DNA of 64,000 bases from Pyrocephalus nanus. Lineage: Eukaryota > Chordata > Aves > Passeriformes > Tyrannidae. Positions 14,050-26,500 of this stretch are shown here, one piece after another (position 1 is the stretch's first letter; each line of letters begins with the position of its first letter). The stretch is from assembly GCA_038380795.1 (NCBI GenBank), contig CM076267.1, forward strand, positions 8,291,501-8,355,500, written 5' to 3'. Below the pieces are notes generated by a model. That model ran no database searches, was not told the DNA's origin, and worked only from the letters and a program-made list of their open reading frames with translations. A program made the position numbers and the translations under genes.

Positions 14050-15000
14050 GTACAGGGCATGAAACATCTAGAAAATAATATAGCCAAAATACAGTGTTAT
14101 GGTAGAAAATCACAGAGAATCAAACAGTAGAAGGTTGGTTACATTGTTGCTTTTTTCCCTAACTAAAGAAATAGAACTGAATTCATGTTTTGACTAAATA
14201 GGGAAAAACTGCTGTGACAAACAGTTGCTTGAACTGAGGTAGTTCAGCTAAGGACTTATTATTTAGTTTTCAGTAGAATGGGAAAAAGCCATTAATAAAC
14301 AAGTGTTAATATTTAAGCTGGATTTTGCACATTCAAGATGGTTCTTACTTAGGTGAACATTCCCCAGCAACATTAATTAATTTACCTGTTTAAGTGGTGG
14401 ACACCTAGAGCTTTAGAGATGGAGCAGGGTGAAGGTGAATCTCAAAAATTGTGTGAGGCCATGCTCCTTATCCACAGCAATTTGACCTAGAGTTAACATT
14501 TTTACTATTGAGTATTTCATAACATCTGTTGATATTCCAGAATACTGATAGCATGACAAGATAGCATATTTCTAGTGTGAGCTCCACTGGAAATCATTTG
14601 AGTAAAGAAGCTCTTCATAAGGCTTAGTGTATGATCAGCAGCAATTACTTATGCAAATGTAGAGATGCTCTGGCAGTATTTCTATACTTGGAGGACCCAT
14701 TGATTTTTGGCAGGCATTTTAAATAATGGATGAGTCTAACATGAAGCCCCCCAGGAAAAAATGTATCATGGAAACATGAACAAGTATATCACTTTGAAAA
14801 ATTCAATTGTCAGTACACGATTTTCACAGTCAGGTAAGCAACAGGAGAAAATCTGAATCTGTCTTGCAGAGATGCTTGTTCTTACACCAGCATTACAATG
14901 TAAAAGCTCTCAGCATCAGGGGAAACCTGGTATGCCAAATAGCTGGGTGATTAAGGGTGGGTGGTAGTAGTGACTGTCCACAGACCACTCTGAGCACTCA

Positions 15001-15245
15001 GAGCGTTGCTCACCGTGGGCGTTGTTTGAATCACAACATTATTTTCATTTCTGGTTTTGTCCCCTGGCACTGAGATTAACTAAAGACTATAGTTTAATAT
15101 TTTCAGCGTTCCAGGCACACTAATCGGTTTGCAAAGTTTGTGCAATCACTCACTGAGACAGCTCTGCCTCGCTGATCTCTGAAGCGTCACCAGGACAACG
15201 CGCCAGATAAACTGCTTCAGAACCTTGCAGAACTTGCCGGGGAAA
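15001..15245. other. CpG-dense patch in CpG-poor background
   Basis: About ten CpG dinucleotides fall within roughly 240 bp, while the surrounding kilobases have very few. The patch includes GCGTT, ACCGTGGGCG, AGCGTCACC and ACGCGCC. On the plus strand a TTTTCAG acceptor-like site precedes an open frame of 24 codons. On the minus strand a frame of about 30 codons runs towards a CA/GTGAGT donor-like site. Neither frame resembles a known protein. It could be a small regulatory element, a non-coding or coding exon, or a chance cluster. Confidence 0.3.
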
Positions 15246-17540
15246 AAAGGAAGTGGAGTGGATGGAGGATGCCATGGAGCAGAGGATGCTGTGAAGTGCT
15301 AAATGATTTCAGCATCCAAGTGGTTCTCAGCTATCATGCTCTGATCATGAGAGAGACTGTTTGTCAGACAGGCAGGTTGAGTCAAGAAAGAGCCATTTTA
15401 GGTGGCATTCCCATGTCCTTCTTCACTGAGTCACTTGGGCATGACAAAGAACATGGAGAATGGGCAAACAGTTGAATAAAATTCTGATTTACTATAGTAG
15501 CAGTTTGCTTGCTTCCATGCATTCCAGTGTTTCATTCCATTTACAACACTAGAAATAGTCACTTTATCGAGATATGTATCAGACTACAAACCATGTCTTG
15601 TTTCACCAAGGCATTAATTGCAGAGCTCAAATATGTGTTTTACCTTGCTTACAGTTCTTCAGCCATGCTTCACTACTTCTTCTTGGTGGCTTACAATACA
15701 TCTGTCCTAACCCTGCAGTAAAGAGGACTTTTCTTGAAAACAGAATACTGCCTATTTTAAGAAAAAGACAATTTTCTTGTTGAAACCATTTGAAAGAGCT
15801 GATATGGAATTAGTCAGACGGCTACAATCACAGCATTTTCTCCAGAAGGATTTTATCTGATTTCATGTAGCATGGTGCTAAAGGTGGTGGAGAAGTTGGA
15901 TCTGATAACGTGCATGGGTAGTTCCAATCAATGAAGCAGGTACATGTCAAAGAAGAAATCAATGCTTCTATGTTTTTAATGGAGGATAGAATTCTCTTCT
16001 GAGATGTCAGCACCACAAAAAGATGCAAGTCCTCATGTTTAACCTTTTGCCTAAACTTTAAAAAGTTTTGTGTAAACTTAAAAAAAGACTCCCTGTCTTT
16101 TTTTGATGGACAGTCAATATTCATATTCAGTAACAGAGTCTGAGCACACTTGTCCTGTTCTGTGGAAACAAGTGATCCCAGATGCTGGATTGTGTTTCAA
16201 TCCTTGAACTATTTTTCATTTCCCTGTATATTTCTTCCATGTCTACAAATTGAATGAGGTGTATGTATGACTATAAAGAATCTATCACAATAGAGCAAGT
16301 GACTAAGGAAAAGTTGTACATATTTGGAGATAAAGTGACACAGAGGAAGTTTAATGATGATACTCACTAATATACACTATAATATATGATTAGACTATTA
16401 AATATTTGAGCAATAAAGAGAGCTCAATAGAAGCTGGTTTCCAAAAACAGTCATTATTTAAAAGAAAAAAAGGCACAGTTTCAATGCAATACATCTATAC
16501 TAGATCTGATCAGTAGAATATTTGGGAAGAAAAAAAAAAAGGATGAACTATGGTGGAAGAACAGTGGAATAAGTAGAACAGTTTCAATATTTTCCAGACT
16601 AGTGTTATAACATTTTGCTGTAAAATATTAGTTTAATTTACAAAATCGCCAGCATTTTTAAAACAATCCAAAAGAAAGAAAGAAAGCAGAAAAAAATACC
16701 AAATAGTTGGAGGAAAGAGTTGTGACTGACATGAAAGGAATTCCCTCCACTTTCTTTTCTACATTATCCAGGAAATCGTAAAGTAAGAAAACGTAGCTGA
16801 TAAAACCAAGGCAGTTTTCAAATCTATATTTAGAAATTAGAGGCAGACTTACAATGTAGTGCTCTTATCTTTCAAACATTAATAAGTGATGATTGTTGCA
16901 GAGGGACTTGCCTGTTCATATATTTCTCTCGCATTCATTGGCCCCTCTGGAGAAGGGTTGTACTGTACTTTGGAATAAAGTTCAGCTCTCCCTGCTGAAT
17001 TCCCGTCAACAAAGGTTGGGCTGTAAGCATGACTCCTGCACTCCAATTACTTAATAAAGCTGGCAGCTGCTGTCTTGGGAGCATGAGCACTTGCCTTAAA
17101 TATTGCATAAAAAAAATAGTAGCACAAATACTCAGGAGAAGAGGGGAAACCAAGCAGCAGTTCCAGCAACATGCAATGAAACTTGAGTCAACTTCTTTCT
17201 GCTGGAGATCTGGCCCAGAAGCAGTGCCTTTTTACAAGGTAAGGTAAGGTGCTTTTGTCATAACAAAATGCAACAGAAGCAAATGCCCCAATTAAAAGTT
17301 ATGATGCACTGAAGGTGCTCCTGCCTATTGAGGAGTTTGCTGAGAATGGAAAAGCAAAACTTCTGCTTGTGACTAATGATATGGAACAGGTTTCCTTGCT
17401 GTGCATTTAACAAAACAGTGAGACATGACAGTTGCTTTGCTCACAAATCTTAGCAACTGGTGCCTCTTGTCTGCTCTTATGGCAGAACAGATACACTACT
17501 GTTCTTCCCATTATTTCTGTGTCCTTTTTGCCACCCCAGC

Positions 17541-17620
17541 AGAAAAAAAACCAAACAACCAAAACAAAAAACAACAACAACAACCAAAAAAAAAAAACCA
17601 AACAAACAAAAAAACCACCA
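17541..17620. repeat. A/C-rich low-complexity tract
   Basis: This is a strongly strand-asymmetric run of A and C with (CAA)n, CCAAA and (AAAC)n stretches. Open frames across it code for lysine/asparagine/glutamine/threonine-rich runs on plus and phenylalanine/leucine/tryptophan-rich runs on minus. They are low-complexity artefacts. Confidence 0.85.
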
Positions 17621-18290
17621 CGTTACCACAAAGCATCAGTAATATCTGCTTTGCCAAATGGGGTTCAGGGAAGAATATATATAAATTCCTTTTATTCTGG
17701 GGCTGGATTGAACTGCTGGAGTCAACTCTTTGTCTACACAGGATCACTCCAGGATTAGCTTAAATAAATTCAGGTTCTTTTTTTGCCATCACTAAAAGGA
17801 TGCAGAAGCCAAGTAGAAATGTAACAGTCAGGCTTATTTCCTGTTATCCCCTGTCTGGTCCAACAAAGACTGGAACAATTTTGCCTAATGCAAACAGCCA
17901 GTGGTGCATTTGAAATTCCCATTTAGAGTGATTTCAGACTGCAAGTCCATTATGCTTCTACGAGACTAGTGCTCTTAAATTAGGAAGGATTTAAAAAGAG
18001 AGCAGCTTGCTGCCATATCCCAGTGTAAACTCAGAAGCACCATAATTGTCCTTTCAACATCTCTGCAAGTGAAGCATTTTCCTTTCTTTTATTGAATTCT
18101 GCAGTTCACAATAACAGAGTAAAAGTTTTCTCTAACCTGAACTAATGAACCATAAATCATTTAAAGCATGCAAACGCAGTTCAGAGAAAGGGAAAAATCA
18201 ATTGCAACTCATTGAGTTTCCAAAGTAGATTTCTCTGCATGATGTTCTTCAGCTCTCCTTTCCACAAAACATGCTCTTGTTCAATAATTA

Positions 18291-18315
18291 AACAAAAGAA
18301 AAGAAAAAAAAAAAA
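18291..18315. repeat. A-rich tract
   Basis: An AAACAAAAGAAAAG start leads into a run of A. It is a simple A-rich sequence. Confidence 0.7.
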
Positions 18316-21196
18316 TTTGTTTCATCATATTAAATGATAAGCAGCAGCCAGGAAAAAGGAAAGAGGCCCAGAGAGTGGAAGAAAAAAACCTCATTATTTC
18401 TGTTTGAGAATATTTCATACCCATCTTCTCTCACAAAAAATATTTTCTCTTTTAACTTCCCCAAAGGCACTAATTAATATGGTTCCATTAGGCTTATTAA
18501 AAAAACCTGCTAGTATTACAGAATGAAATTAACCCATCAAGACACCAAGTAGGAAAATTATGACAAATTATGTTAATTTTGGTCTACTGTTCCACTACTG
18601 TAGGACAAGACTTCTCAAAAACCACATGTTGGCAATAGGAAACTTAACATTAAAATGTGCAAATAAAGTTAATTCTACTAAAACTTTGCCCTCAGATTAT
18701 GATATCTCCTCCAGCAATATATTCTATTTCTTTAATTTGCATCACACATCTACTTATAAATATTAAATCTGGGTCTCCATGCTCCTGTGGAAAGATGAGT
18801 TGTGGTCGCAGGCTCGCTGCATACTCAAGTGTTGTACTTGCCTTTTTTCTGTTTAGTCTCTCCTGATTTTGAATAAAGATATTTCTTCCTATTCAAGAAA
18901 CTTGAACTTCTTCATTCTGGCAAACACTTGCCCCATACCAGGTCTCCTTTTCTGAACTGACAAGCTGTCATGAGCTACATTTGAAAATGCTCATCTAAAC
19001 AAGCACTTTCCAATGTTTAGCCCTAAAATTTGGGTCCTTGATAAAGGTTAAACAAAAGAGATTTGATTTTCATAAGACACATTACCTTCAGGGACTTGGA
19101 GACTCTTAGTGTAAAATCCAGAGCGAAGTACCTAAAGTCTAGGACTGCTCTTTAAATTCCTTGAATGTAACCAGAGTTTACGACATGAACTAATGAGAAA
19201 CACTTGGCAGCAAATTACATTTGTATTGGTTCAATGTGACTAATAGCTAAATAAATAGTGTTTGTGTAAAAATCATGGTTATATAAAAATAATGGATCTC
19301 ACGTATTATTTTGATAGCACACAGTTTGCAAAACAGGGTAGGTTTTGGCCTTACTAAAGAGAAGTCAGGGTTTTGCTTTTGAAATTACTGACCTTAGTGC
19401 CTCTGTTATTAGAGAGAAAAAACCTAAAGATTACTCCCAAACTCTTCAATTCTACTGCAGCTGAGGACCTTCAAACCATGTCTGGCAGCCCAGCACAAAT
19501 CTAAGAAACTACCCTTCAAGTTTTAATTGATCTATTTTCCCATACATGTAATTATATAAACTGCCTTACCTTGCTCAAGGCTTACTGTAGTGTATAAACA
19601 TCTAGTTTATATACATGATGTTTCCTTTAGCTTAACAGTCATTCATGAGGAAATTGTATCCAATAAAACAGACTCTAAAAGAGTAAACCTCCAGGGACTA
19701 AAAAGTTTAATGGACCGTGTGGAAAGAGGAGTAAACCCAAATTGATATGGGAGATTCTGTTCAATTTATGAGTAATTTAGTTAATAAACACAAAGATTTA
19801 TATATCTCACAGACATTTCTAGGCAGAAAAGGTCATCTCAAGAGCGCATATTTTGCACTGGTAAATATAAGCTTAAGCTACACTTAAAAAAACCCCAAAG
19901 ATTCTTTTTTAACCTGTAGGCAGTAAAAACTGAATAAAAGCTGTGAATTTATCCCTATGTAAATATGTTGCCTAAAATAATTACATTAAATACAGGGAGT
20001 GAGCAGTAGTCTAACCACAGCAGACACTGGAGTGATCAGTTCCCTTTCTGTTTTAAACAAACTTTTCCGTAGTGTAATATAAGCACTAAGAAGCTGACTC
20101 TGCTCTGAAAATGTGCTGGTTATGAAGATAAGAGATCTCCTGCACTAAATGACACAACACTCATCTTCATAGCTTCAGAGGTCAGCTAGAGATAAGGCAG
20201 GATTTAGAAAGAGGTGCTGCTGCTTTACAGAGCAATGATAACAACACATTCATAACAAGGTATATTCTCACCATAAATTTTCTGACTGGAAGGTTGGAGA
20301 TAACAAAGAAATCATCTTTCAGGAAGTTTAAACTACTTTGTGCTTTCCTGTTATTCATTCTGCACAGAAAAGACTTGCAACATAATCTCCTGGACATACA
20401 AGTACCAACATTTTATGATCGTTTATGTCAAATTGCTACAATATCACAGCTAGTGTCATCTCTGAACTTGGCTCAGAAAATTATTTTTCCAGAGCTTACT
20501 CTTTCTCAGCAAGCTGAATACACTCAGCTCTAAAATCAGATCTGCTTATAGAGGAGCTCTGTTCTTCAAGTGGGAGAAGCTTAATGAGAGTAAGCAAACT
20601 TTAGCAAATGTAAACCATGAAGTAGGTAAAAGGTGGCAATCTGGTGCAAAAAAAGTCATGTTTCAAGCTCACCAGGGTACTGCAGAGGAGGTTGTTGTTT
20701 CAGTCAGCTTTGCAGGGGCCTCTATCTTTTGTATGAAAACACAGAAATGCTATTAAATTTTAGTCTCCTTTCAATATCTTGATGGCCTCTGGTCTTCCTG
20801 TGTGGCTGCTGTGCCACTCCAATCCATTATCCCAGCTTCATTCTACCTGGATCTGCTCAGGAAGTTCAGCAGAGTTGAACAGCTAATAGTGCCTGCAAGG
20901 TGCTTGTACAGCTTTATTTACTGAGATGCATTTTTCTGTTTCAGCATTAGATCCAGATCATTTAACCAACAACAAAAAAAATACAACAGCTACCAGATGC
21001 TATGTTGTACTAGTGACTAATTACCAAAGAACATAACAGACATTTAATTTCTGAGGGTATTGGGAAAGATTTAAGGAGTGACACAAGCAAGAAGTAAAAT
21101 TAGGAATTCACGAAATTCAGAAGAAGTAATTGTTTTGCTTTTTGGAGGAATGTTATAAGCTATTCCTAAAGGCAGAACATCAAATAACAGCATTGC

Positions 21197-21485
21197 TGAG
21201 GCAGGAAGGAAGACTTCCAAAGTCCATTGCAAACCTCTGCTTAGAGCATGGGCAGCTGAAGTAAATTGTTCGGGACCATGCCCTGTTAGATTTTGAATAT
21301 CTCAAAAGATGGAGACCCCATAACCTCTCTTGGAAGCCTCTGCAGTGTTTTATCACCTTCAAGGTAAAGTTTTTCATTATGTTTGCAGAGACTTTTCTGT
21401 ATTTCAGTCTATGTCCTTTGCCTCTTGTTCAGTCACTGGGCACCACTGAGAGACTCTCTGCTCTGGACAGTGCTCTTCAAACTCT
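21197..21485 (-). mobile_element. Old CR1 LINE 3'-region fragment (minus strand)
   Basis: On the plus strand several antisense CR1 landmarks occur in the expected order. They are GGAAGGAAGACTTCC, a TTTTGAATATCTC block, GGAGACCCCATAACCTCTCT, TTTTATCACCTTCAAGGTAA and GTCACTGGGCACCACTGAGA. The sense strand is therefore minus. The copy is clearly more diverged than those at 37.8 and 54.6 kb, and its 3' terminal tail is not recognisable. Open frames across it on either strand are repeat-derived. Confidence 0.75.
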
Positions 21486-22771
21486 CCTTCTTGGATGTTT
21501 TCCTTCCTCATTGACAAACCCTGAACTGGCACATCTCCCAGACATGAAACACGCTATTAAGCTCAGTTCTTAGTAAGGAATTTGTATTGAAATGCTCCCT
21601 TTGAGCACAGTAAGTAAAGATAAATTCAGATCAGTGAAAAATTCTTGGCAGTTGGCAGCCAATATTTAGCAGCTTTGATTCAGATATTGCTAAGAAGTTA
21701 CCATCTCCCAAGGCTTTCAGCAGCCATGGAAGATAATCTGAATTCCTCCCAGGAGATGCTCAGAAACATCATGAAACTTTCTCTTAATAAGGTGGATTAG
21801 ATGTGACACTAGTTGCAAGATCATACTCACTGTAACAATATCAGGCACTTGGAGATGCAGGGATACAACACACCCACATACAAACTGGCATTAATCTTCT
21901 GCAGTTGCTCTCATTCTACTGACACTATTTCAGATGGATAAGTTTGCTGCAGCACACATAATTTAACCTGAGAAAATGTTTTAGAAGGTCTAAAAAAAAA
22001 AGTGTAAATCTTTTAGAGATTTGTAAAGGTGCTGATTAAAAAAAAAATTATTTGTACTTGATATATTGTATTGTACAGTCTGCAGATGAACACAGAACTG
22101 CCTTGGTCTGAAGGTGTTACAGCACTATGCTACAGTCCCTCTACTTTATAGACTCAAGCACCGCCAGTCTCAGGGATCAATGTGTCAGTCACTGCTGTTA
22201 CTGCCCAAATCTTGAAGTTGCTGTGTGAAACAGAGGAGCAAGAGAAGACCATGGGGTCTTTGTCTTTTTCTATCATTTAATTTTTATATAACCTAAGTGG
22301 TAGCTCAAGCACAGGTTATGGCAAATTTCAGCATTTCCTTCTTTGCCTCACGACTGTTCCAGCAGCTGGATAACATAGTGATTCTGATTATTTCACAGTA
22401 GAATAGGAGCTAATTTCAGAGTTGATCCTTCAGGCTTAATGTCCCTGGAATTCTCTCTGGGCAAGTCATTTATCCTTTATAAGGTTTCTTGTTTATTGCC
22501 TGACAAAAAACTAAGTCTTGCTGACACAGCTGATAATTCATAGCAGCTAGAATACCTTGGCAGAAGCTTTTCTCACCTCTGTTCCCCACAGTGGAGATTC
22601 ACTTACTGATGGACAACCATATAAACACTGAACTGAAGGAAAAACAGAAATGTTTACTTCACTTTTCACTTCTATCCCTCTGCCTCTTCAGCATCGTGGT
22701 CACTCACTCCCCTCCTCATCAATACTTAAAAGAACAGTCTCATTTTTGATTGAAATAATTTTTGGATTCTT

Positions 22772-22794
22772 AAAAAAAAAAAAAAAAAAAAAAA
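22772..22794. repeat. Poly-A tract (23 nt)
   Basis: This is an uninterrupted run of 23 A. A second tract of similar length lies about 95 bp downstream. Confidence 0.9.
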
Positions 22795-22887
22795 GGTAAA
22801 GACTAAAAAGTTACTTCTCAAATGTTAAATGTACTTTGATTTTTCAAGGTCGGAAGATTTTCTATTGTTCCAGAGCATGGCAATATT

Positions 22888-22930
22888 AAAAAAAAAAAAA
22901 AAAAAAAAGAAAAACAAAAAAGAAAAAAGA
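22888..22930. repeat. Poly-A tract (21 nt) with A-rich tail
   Basis: A run of 21 A continues into an A-rich segment interrupted by single G and C. The roughly 95 bp between this and the preceding poly-A tract shows no recognisable SINE or gene-derived sequence. Confidence 0.85.
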
Positions 22931-23244
22931 GTTTTATCTTTAATTTGCTTAGGAAATAATTTTAAAATATCATGAAGTCTTGTCACAAGGGGAGGATCTC
23001 CTACAAAATAATACTGTATTATTTCACTCCACATATAGGAAACACATAATATTGAAATGACTTTACAGTATCACACACAAATGTGGTGACAAATCCTCCA
23101 GTAAAGCTCCAGATAAAAGACTGTTCAGGGTTTAAGACTTTCTAAATCTAGACTGCAGAATCTGAGTGATTTGACAGGACTCTGGCTTAAAACCACTCAT
23201 TAATGCAAGGATCATGGCTTTGCTTTTCCAAATAAAGGTTTAAA

Positions 23245-23345
23245 ATTCATAGAATCACAGAAAGGTTTAGTTTTGAAGGGACCTTAAACATCATTTAGTT
23301 CCAGGTACCCTGCCATGGGTAGGGACACCTTCCACTAGACCAGGT
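23245..23345 (-). mobile_element. CR1 LINE 3'-end fragment (minus strand)
   Basis: The plus strand begins with ATTCATAGAATCACAGAAA, the reverse complement of the CR1 terminal tail. It continues with GAAGGGACCTTAAACATCA, a TAGTTCC block, CCTGCCATGGG and ACACCTTCCACTAGACCAGG. The copy keeps only about the last 100 bp of CR1 and then passes abruptly into unique sequence. This is a typical 5'-truncated insertion read antisense. Confidence 0.92.
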
Positions 23346-26171
23346 GTTACTTCCCTTACTTTCAAGAAAGAAACTGTGCCTGGAAATCTCCTCTATTTTA
23401 AGGTATTTGAGCAAACATAAGGAGAGAACAGAAGGAAAATAGGGATGCCTGTACTTGAGGGTGCTGCACTTAAAATGCGCACAGCACAAAACCCACTACT
23501 GCAGAAGAGCGCACACAGAGCAGCTTGGGAAATCACACAGAAAACTTCTCCTGAATATCTCCATTCACAACTGCTTTAGGAAGGTTAATCAGGTATTATG
23601 GGATGTACCAAAATAAGTGAATTTCACAGTTATACAAAAGTGGAGACAGTGATAAATTTAGTTTAAATAAAATAGTGTAATAAATCAACTTGCTCAATGA
23701 GAAGACTGTACCAAATAATTTCAAAGCTGAGTTTGCCAAAACTTGCATATCTCCATTTCTGCATACACTTGGAATGACTCCTGTACTTTTTTATTCACTG
23801 ACATTTAAAATCATGTACAGGTCACTACAGATTTTACTTATACAATATCTTATAAATAGTAAATATATTAAATAATGTGCACATTGTGCTAATGACCTCT
23901 CTCTAATTCTCTTCAGGTGAAGAAGAGTATATATATTTTGGTTGTAAATTCACTGTAAATTCTTTTTCTATAACTACCCCCTGGAGTCATATTTCCTACA
24001 GGCATTTGTAAGGTAAAAGGAACGCATACCAGCTGAAATTGAGATGAATGATACTTATGGCATTGCCTGTACACAGTACATTACTTGCAATATAAAACTA
24101 ATCAAACTAATGTTGCTATGAAGGGGATGATGTTCAGCTAGAGTTTTAGGGACTCAGGAAGGGTAAGGCAAGACTGTATATATGCTTTAAAGGGGAGCAA
24201 GTATGTTAAGATCACATCAAGAGGTGCTGTTTACCAGATCAGACAGAGCTCCCTGTTTGAAGCAGGGACCTGTGAGGATGCAAGTGGTGATCATAGGGCG
24301 AATTCTGCCTTTTAGTTCCCCCTTAGGACACTCTGATGTTATGAGACACTCCACTAGTGCTGCTGATGGACCCACCAAACCACACATGGGTGCTGGTATG
24401 TATAAATATTGACCCACTGATTTCAATGATAAGAGGGCAAGCACAGATTCACAGAACACAACTGTTTTCAGCACTTAAACAACTTCTGGTGACTAAAAAT
24501 GAGTTGCTAATATACTCCTTGTTATGAGGTCTCATGCAAAATGAGCTATTGAGGACTACCCAAAATGAAGAATAGATCCCACTGATTTGAAAGTTTAAAG
24601 GGAGATGCAGATTTTAAGTTTTAAAGCATATCCTCAAAATTAATGAATACTGGTACAATTAGCAGCCTCCATTTCCCCTCAAAGATTTTATCAACTTCTT
24701 GTCACCTTATAGCTGCCTTGAGAAGATAAAGGTATTGATATATGAGAAGCACATGTGTACTTCAATGAAGCACAGCACTGCAAAGGCACGAGGAAATAAA
24801 AAAGTCTGAATTTACAAAGAGAATTAGAAGATCAGTAAATAAGTCATGGTGATACCCAGTGAATAATGAGAATAAAAGGAAACACTGAATAGCTACTCAT
24901 TTAGTGAGACACATTCATCCAGTGCACGGAATGAGGTAGGAGTCCCACAGAGAAAACAGTGTGTGATCAGGTAATTAAAGACTGTATCATAATGCATGCA
25001 CACAAGGAAGCCAAATTAAACTTGCACAGAGCTATCAGTGTAGCATTTCCTAACTTTTACTCACTTGACTTTGTAACCTTTACACTCTTTTAAAGGCAAT
25101 TTTTGTTTTGCTTCTTTTAACATAGTCATTGATACACATTAACCACGAAAAACTTATTTTATTCTTAGTGATGTAGCATTCATTTAGCTTAGCTGTAGCT
25201 TTCCAAACACTGTGGAAATGGGGATAGGTAATGCAGGCAATCAGCTACAGACTTGGTAAAAAGAAATTGGAAGTCTAATCTTAAAACTGTGAAAACATTC
25301 ATTAAAATACTGACTCACATAAACCAATATGCATGCATTCACAAAAATAAGATATCCACTTTTCCAACAAGTTCATGCTTAGCTTGATTTTTAAGAGAAT
25401 ACAGTTGCTGTGATTATGATGTCTGCTAATCTACCTGTTTGTTTATTTGCCAGTCTCTGTCCTTCCAAATGATTCTGAATCTATTTGAAAATGGTAAAGC
25501 ATATATAGAAAAAAAAATAAAAGTGCCAAAGATAACTAGTTTTTATAGATTTCATGAAAATTGATGACTAAGTAGAGATAAGACTCTAAATCAATGACCT
25601 GAATAAATTTCAGGAAAAGTAAAGGCAAGCAGAACTTGGCCATTGTGCACTCTGCTTTACAGCATAAATTATGGGAATCTACATGGTGATATGTGAACAG
25701 GTATCCAAGAATAAATAGAAAGTTATACAACTTTTCTTAGAAAGTGTTCTGTGTCCCTCACTGTTATCTTACTTCTTCATGAATTCATTCAAATCCTTAA
25801 AGAATTTGATATCCAGATATGGACTGCCCACAGAGTCACCCCCATGCAGGGCATGCAAAGGATGTGGATATGAAAGGTGACCTTACAGTCATGCTTGGAA
25901 CAAGGACCCTGCACAGTCAAATTATGATGGTATGAAAATCTGGGAGGGCTATATTCATGACTAGCAATCCACAGAAAAGTTTTTATTGTATTTTTTAGGC
26001 TGAGATCATGACTACAGGCCACAAACTAGAAAAGCTGGATGCAGGGTCTTAGGAGTAGATTTCATCTTCTCATGACATTTCAACACACCCAGGCTTTGCC
26101 ATTTATTTTCCTGCATGTTTTGTAAGACATTTCCAACCCTTTTCCCTCCATTTCCTCCTGAATTTAATATC

Positions 26172-26188
26172 TTTTTTTTTTTTTTTTT
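26172..26188. repeat. Poly-T tract (17 nt)
   Basis: This is an uninterrupted run of 17 T with nothing recognisable attached. Confidence 0.85.
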
Positions 26189-26488
26189 GTTACCTTTCCT
26201 TACTCTTCTCCACAGTCAAAAGGTCATTTTTCATATTTATTGCCTGGGCTTAGTTATAACCTCTGAGCAAGTAAGCTGATTTATATCTTCAAGCCTCACC
26301 TTAGAGAGCTCTCTTTCTCAAATTTAAATCAGCTTCCCACTGAAAAGTGTTTTTTAATAACATGTACAAAGGAATTTTTTGCTTTAGAAGCTGCTTGCAG
26401 CTGCACTGTGCATACAGACAGAAGTTAGGACAGCAAGTGACAGAAGAAGTAGTCAATCCATTGACACATTTTTAAAGATTTACCTTTT

Positions 26489-26500
26489 CCCCCCCCCCCC
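26489..26500. repeat. Poly-C tract (12 nt)
   Basis: This run of 12 C follows a T-rich stretch. Long C or G runs are uncommon in this window; the other is the G run at 41.8 kb. Confidence 0.85.

Larger units (their letters stand above)
11763..21196. other. AT-rich non-coding stretch, no gene recognised
   Basis: No gene is recognised here. The stretch holds a CpG-dense patch at about 15.0-15.25 kb, A-rich tracts near 14.04, 17.55 and 18.3 kb, and otherwise short unsupported frames. An open frame of 72 codons at 17029-17244 runs into an AAG/GTAAGG donor-like site at about 17240, but no convincing paired acceptor was found, so no exon is called. Confidence 0.65.

Noticed and set aside
16920..17060. 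Possible LTR polyadenylation region (GGAATAAAG followed by GC-richer sequence)
   Set aside because: No TG...CA termini, primer-binding site, target duplication or internal viral-type sequence could be found.
17029..17250. Open frame ending at an AAG/GTAAGG donor-like site, possible exon
   Set aside because: No convincing acceptor with a polypyrimidine tract was found at a plausible distance, and an AAGGTAAGGTAAGG repeat alone easily mimics a donor.
17407..17763. Overlapping frames of 60-112 codons on both strands
   Set aside because: They cross an A/C-rich low-complexity tract and encode lysine/asparagine/glutamine/threonine runs or phenylalanine/leucine/tryptophan runs, with no domain content.
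24217..24474. 85-codon minus-strand frame and possible ancient amniote repeat with a TGATTTCAATG word
   Set aside because: The word alone is too short to assign a repeat family, and the frame has no recognisable domain or splice sites.
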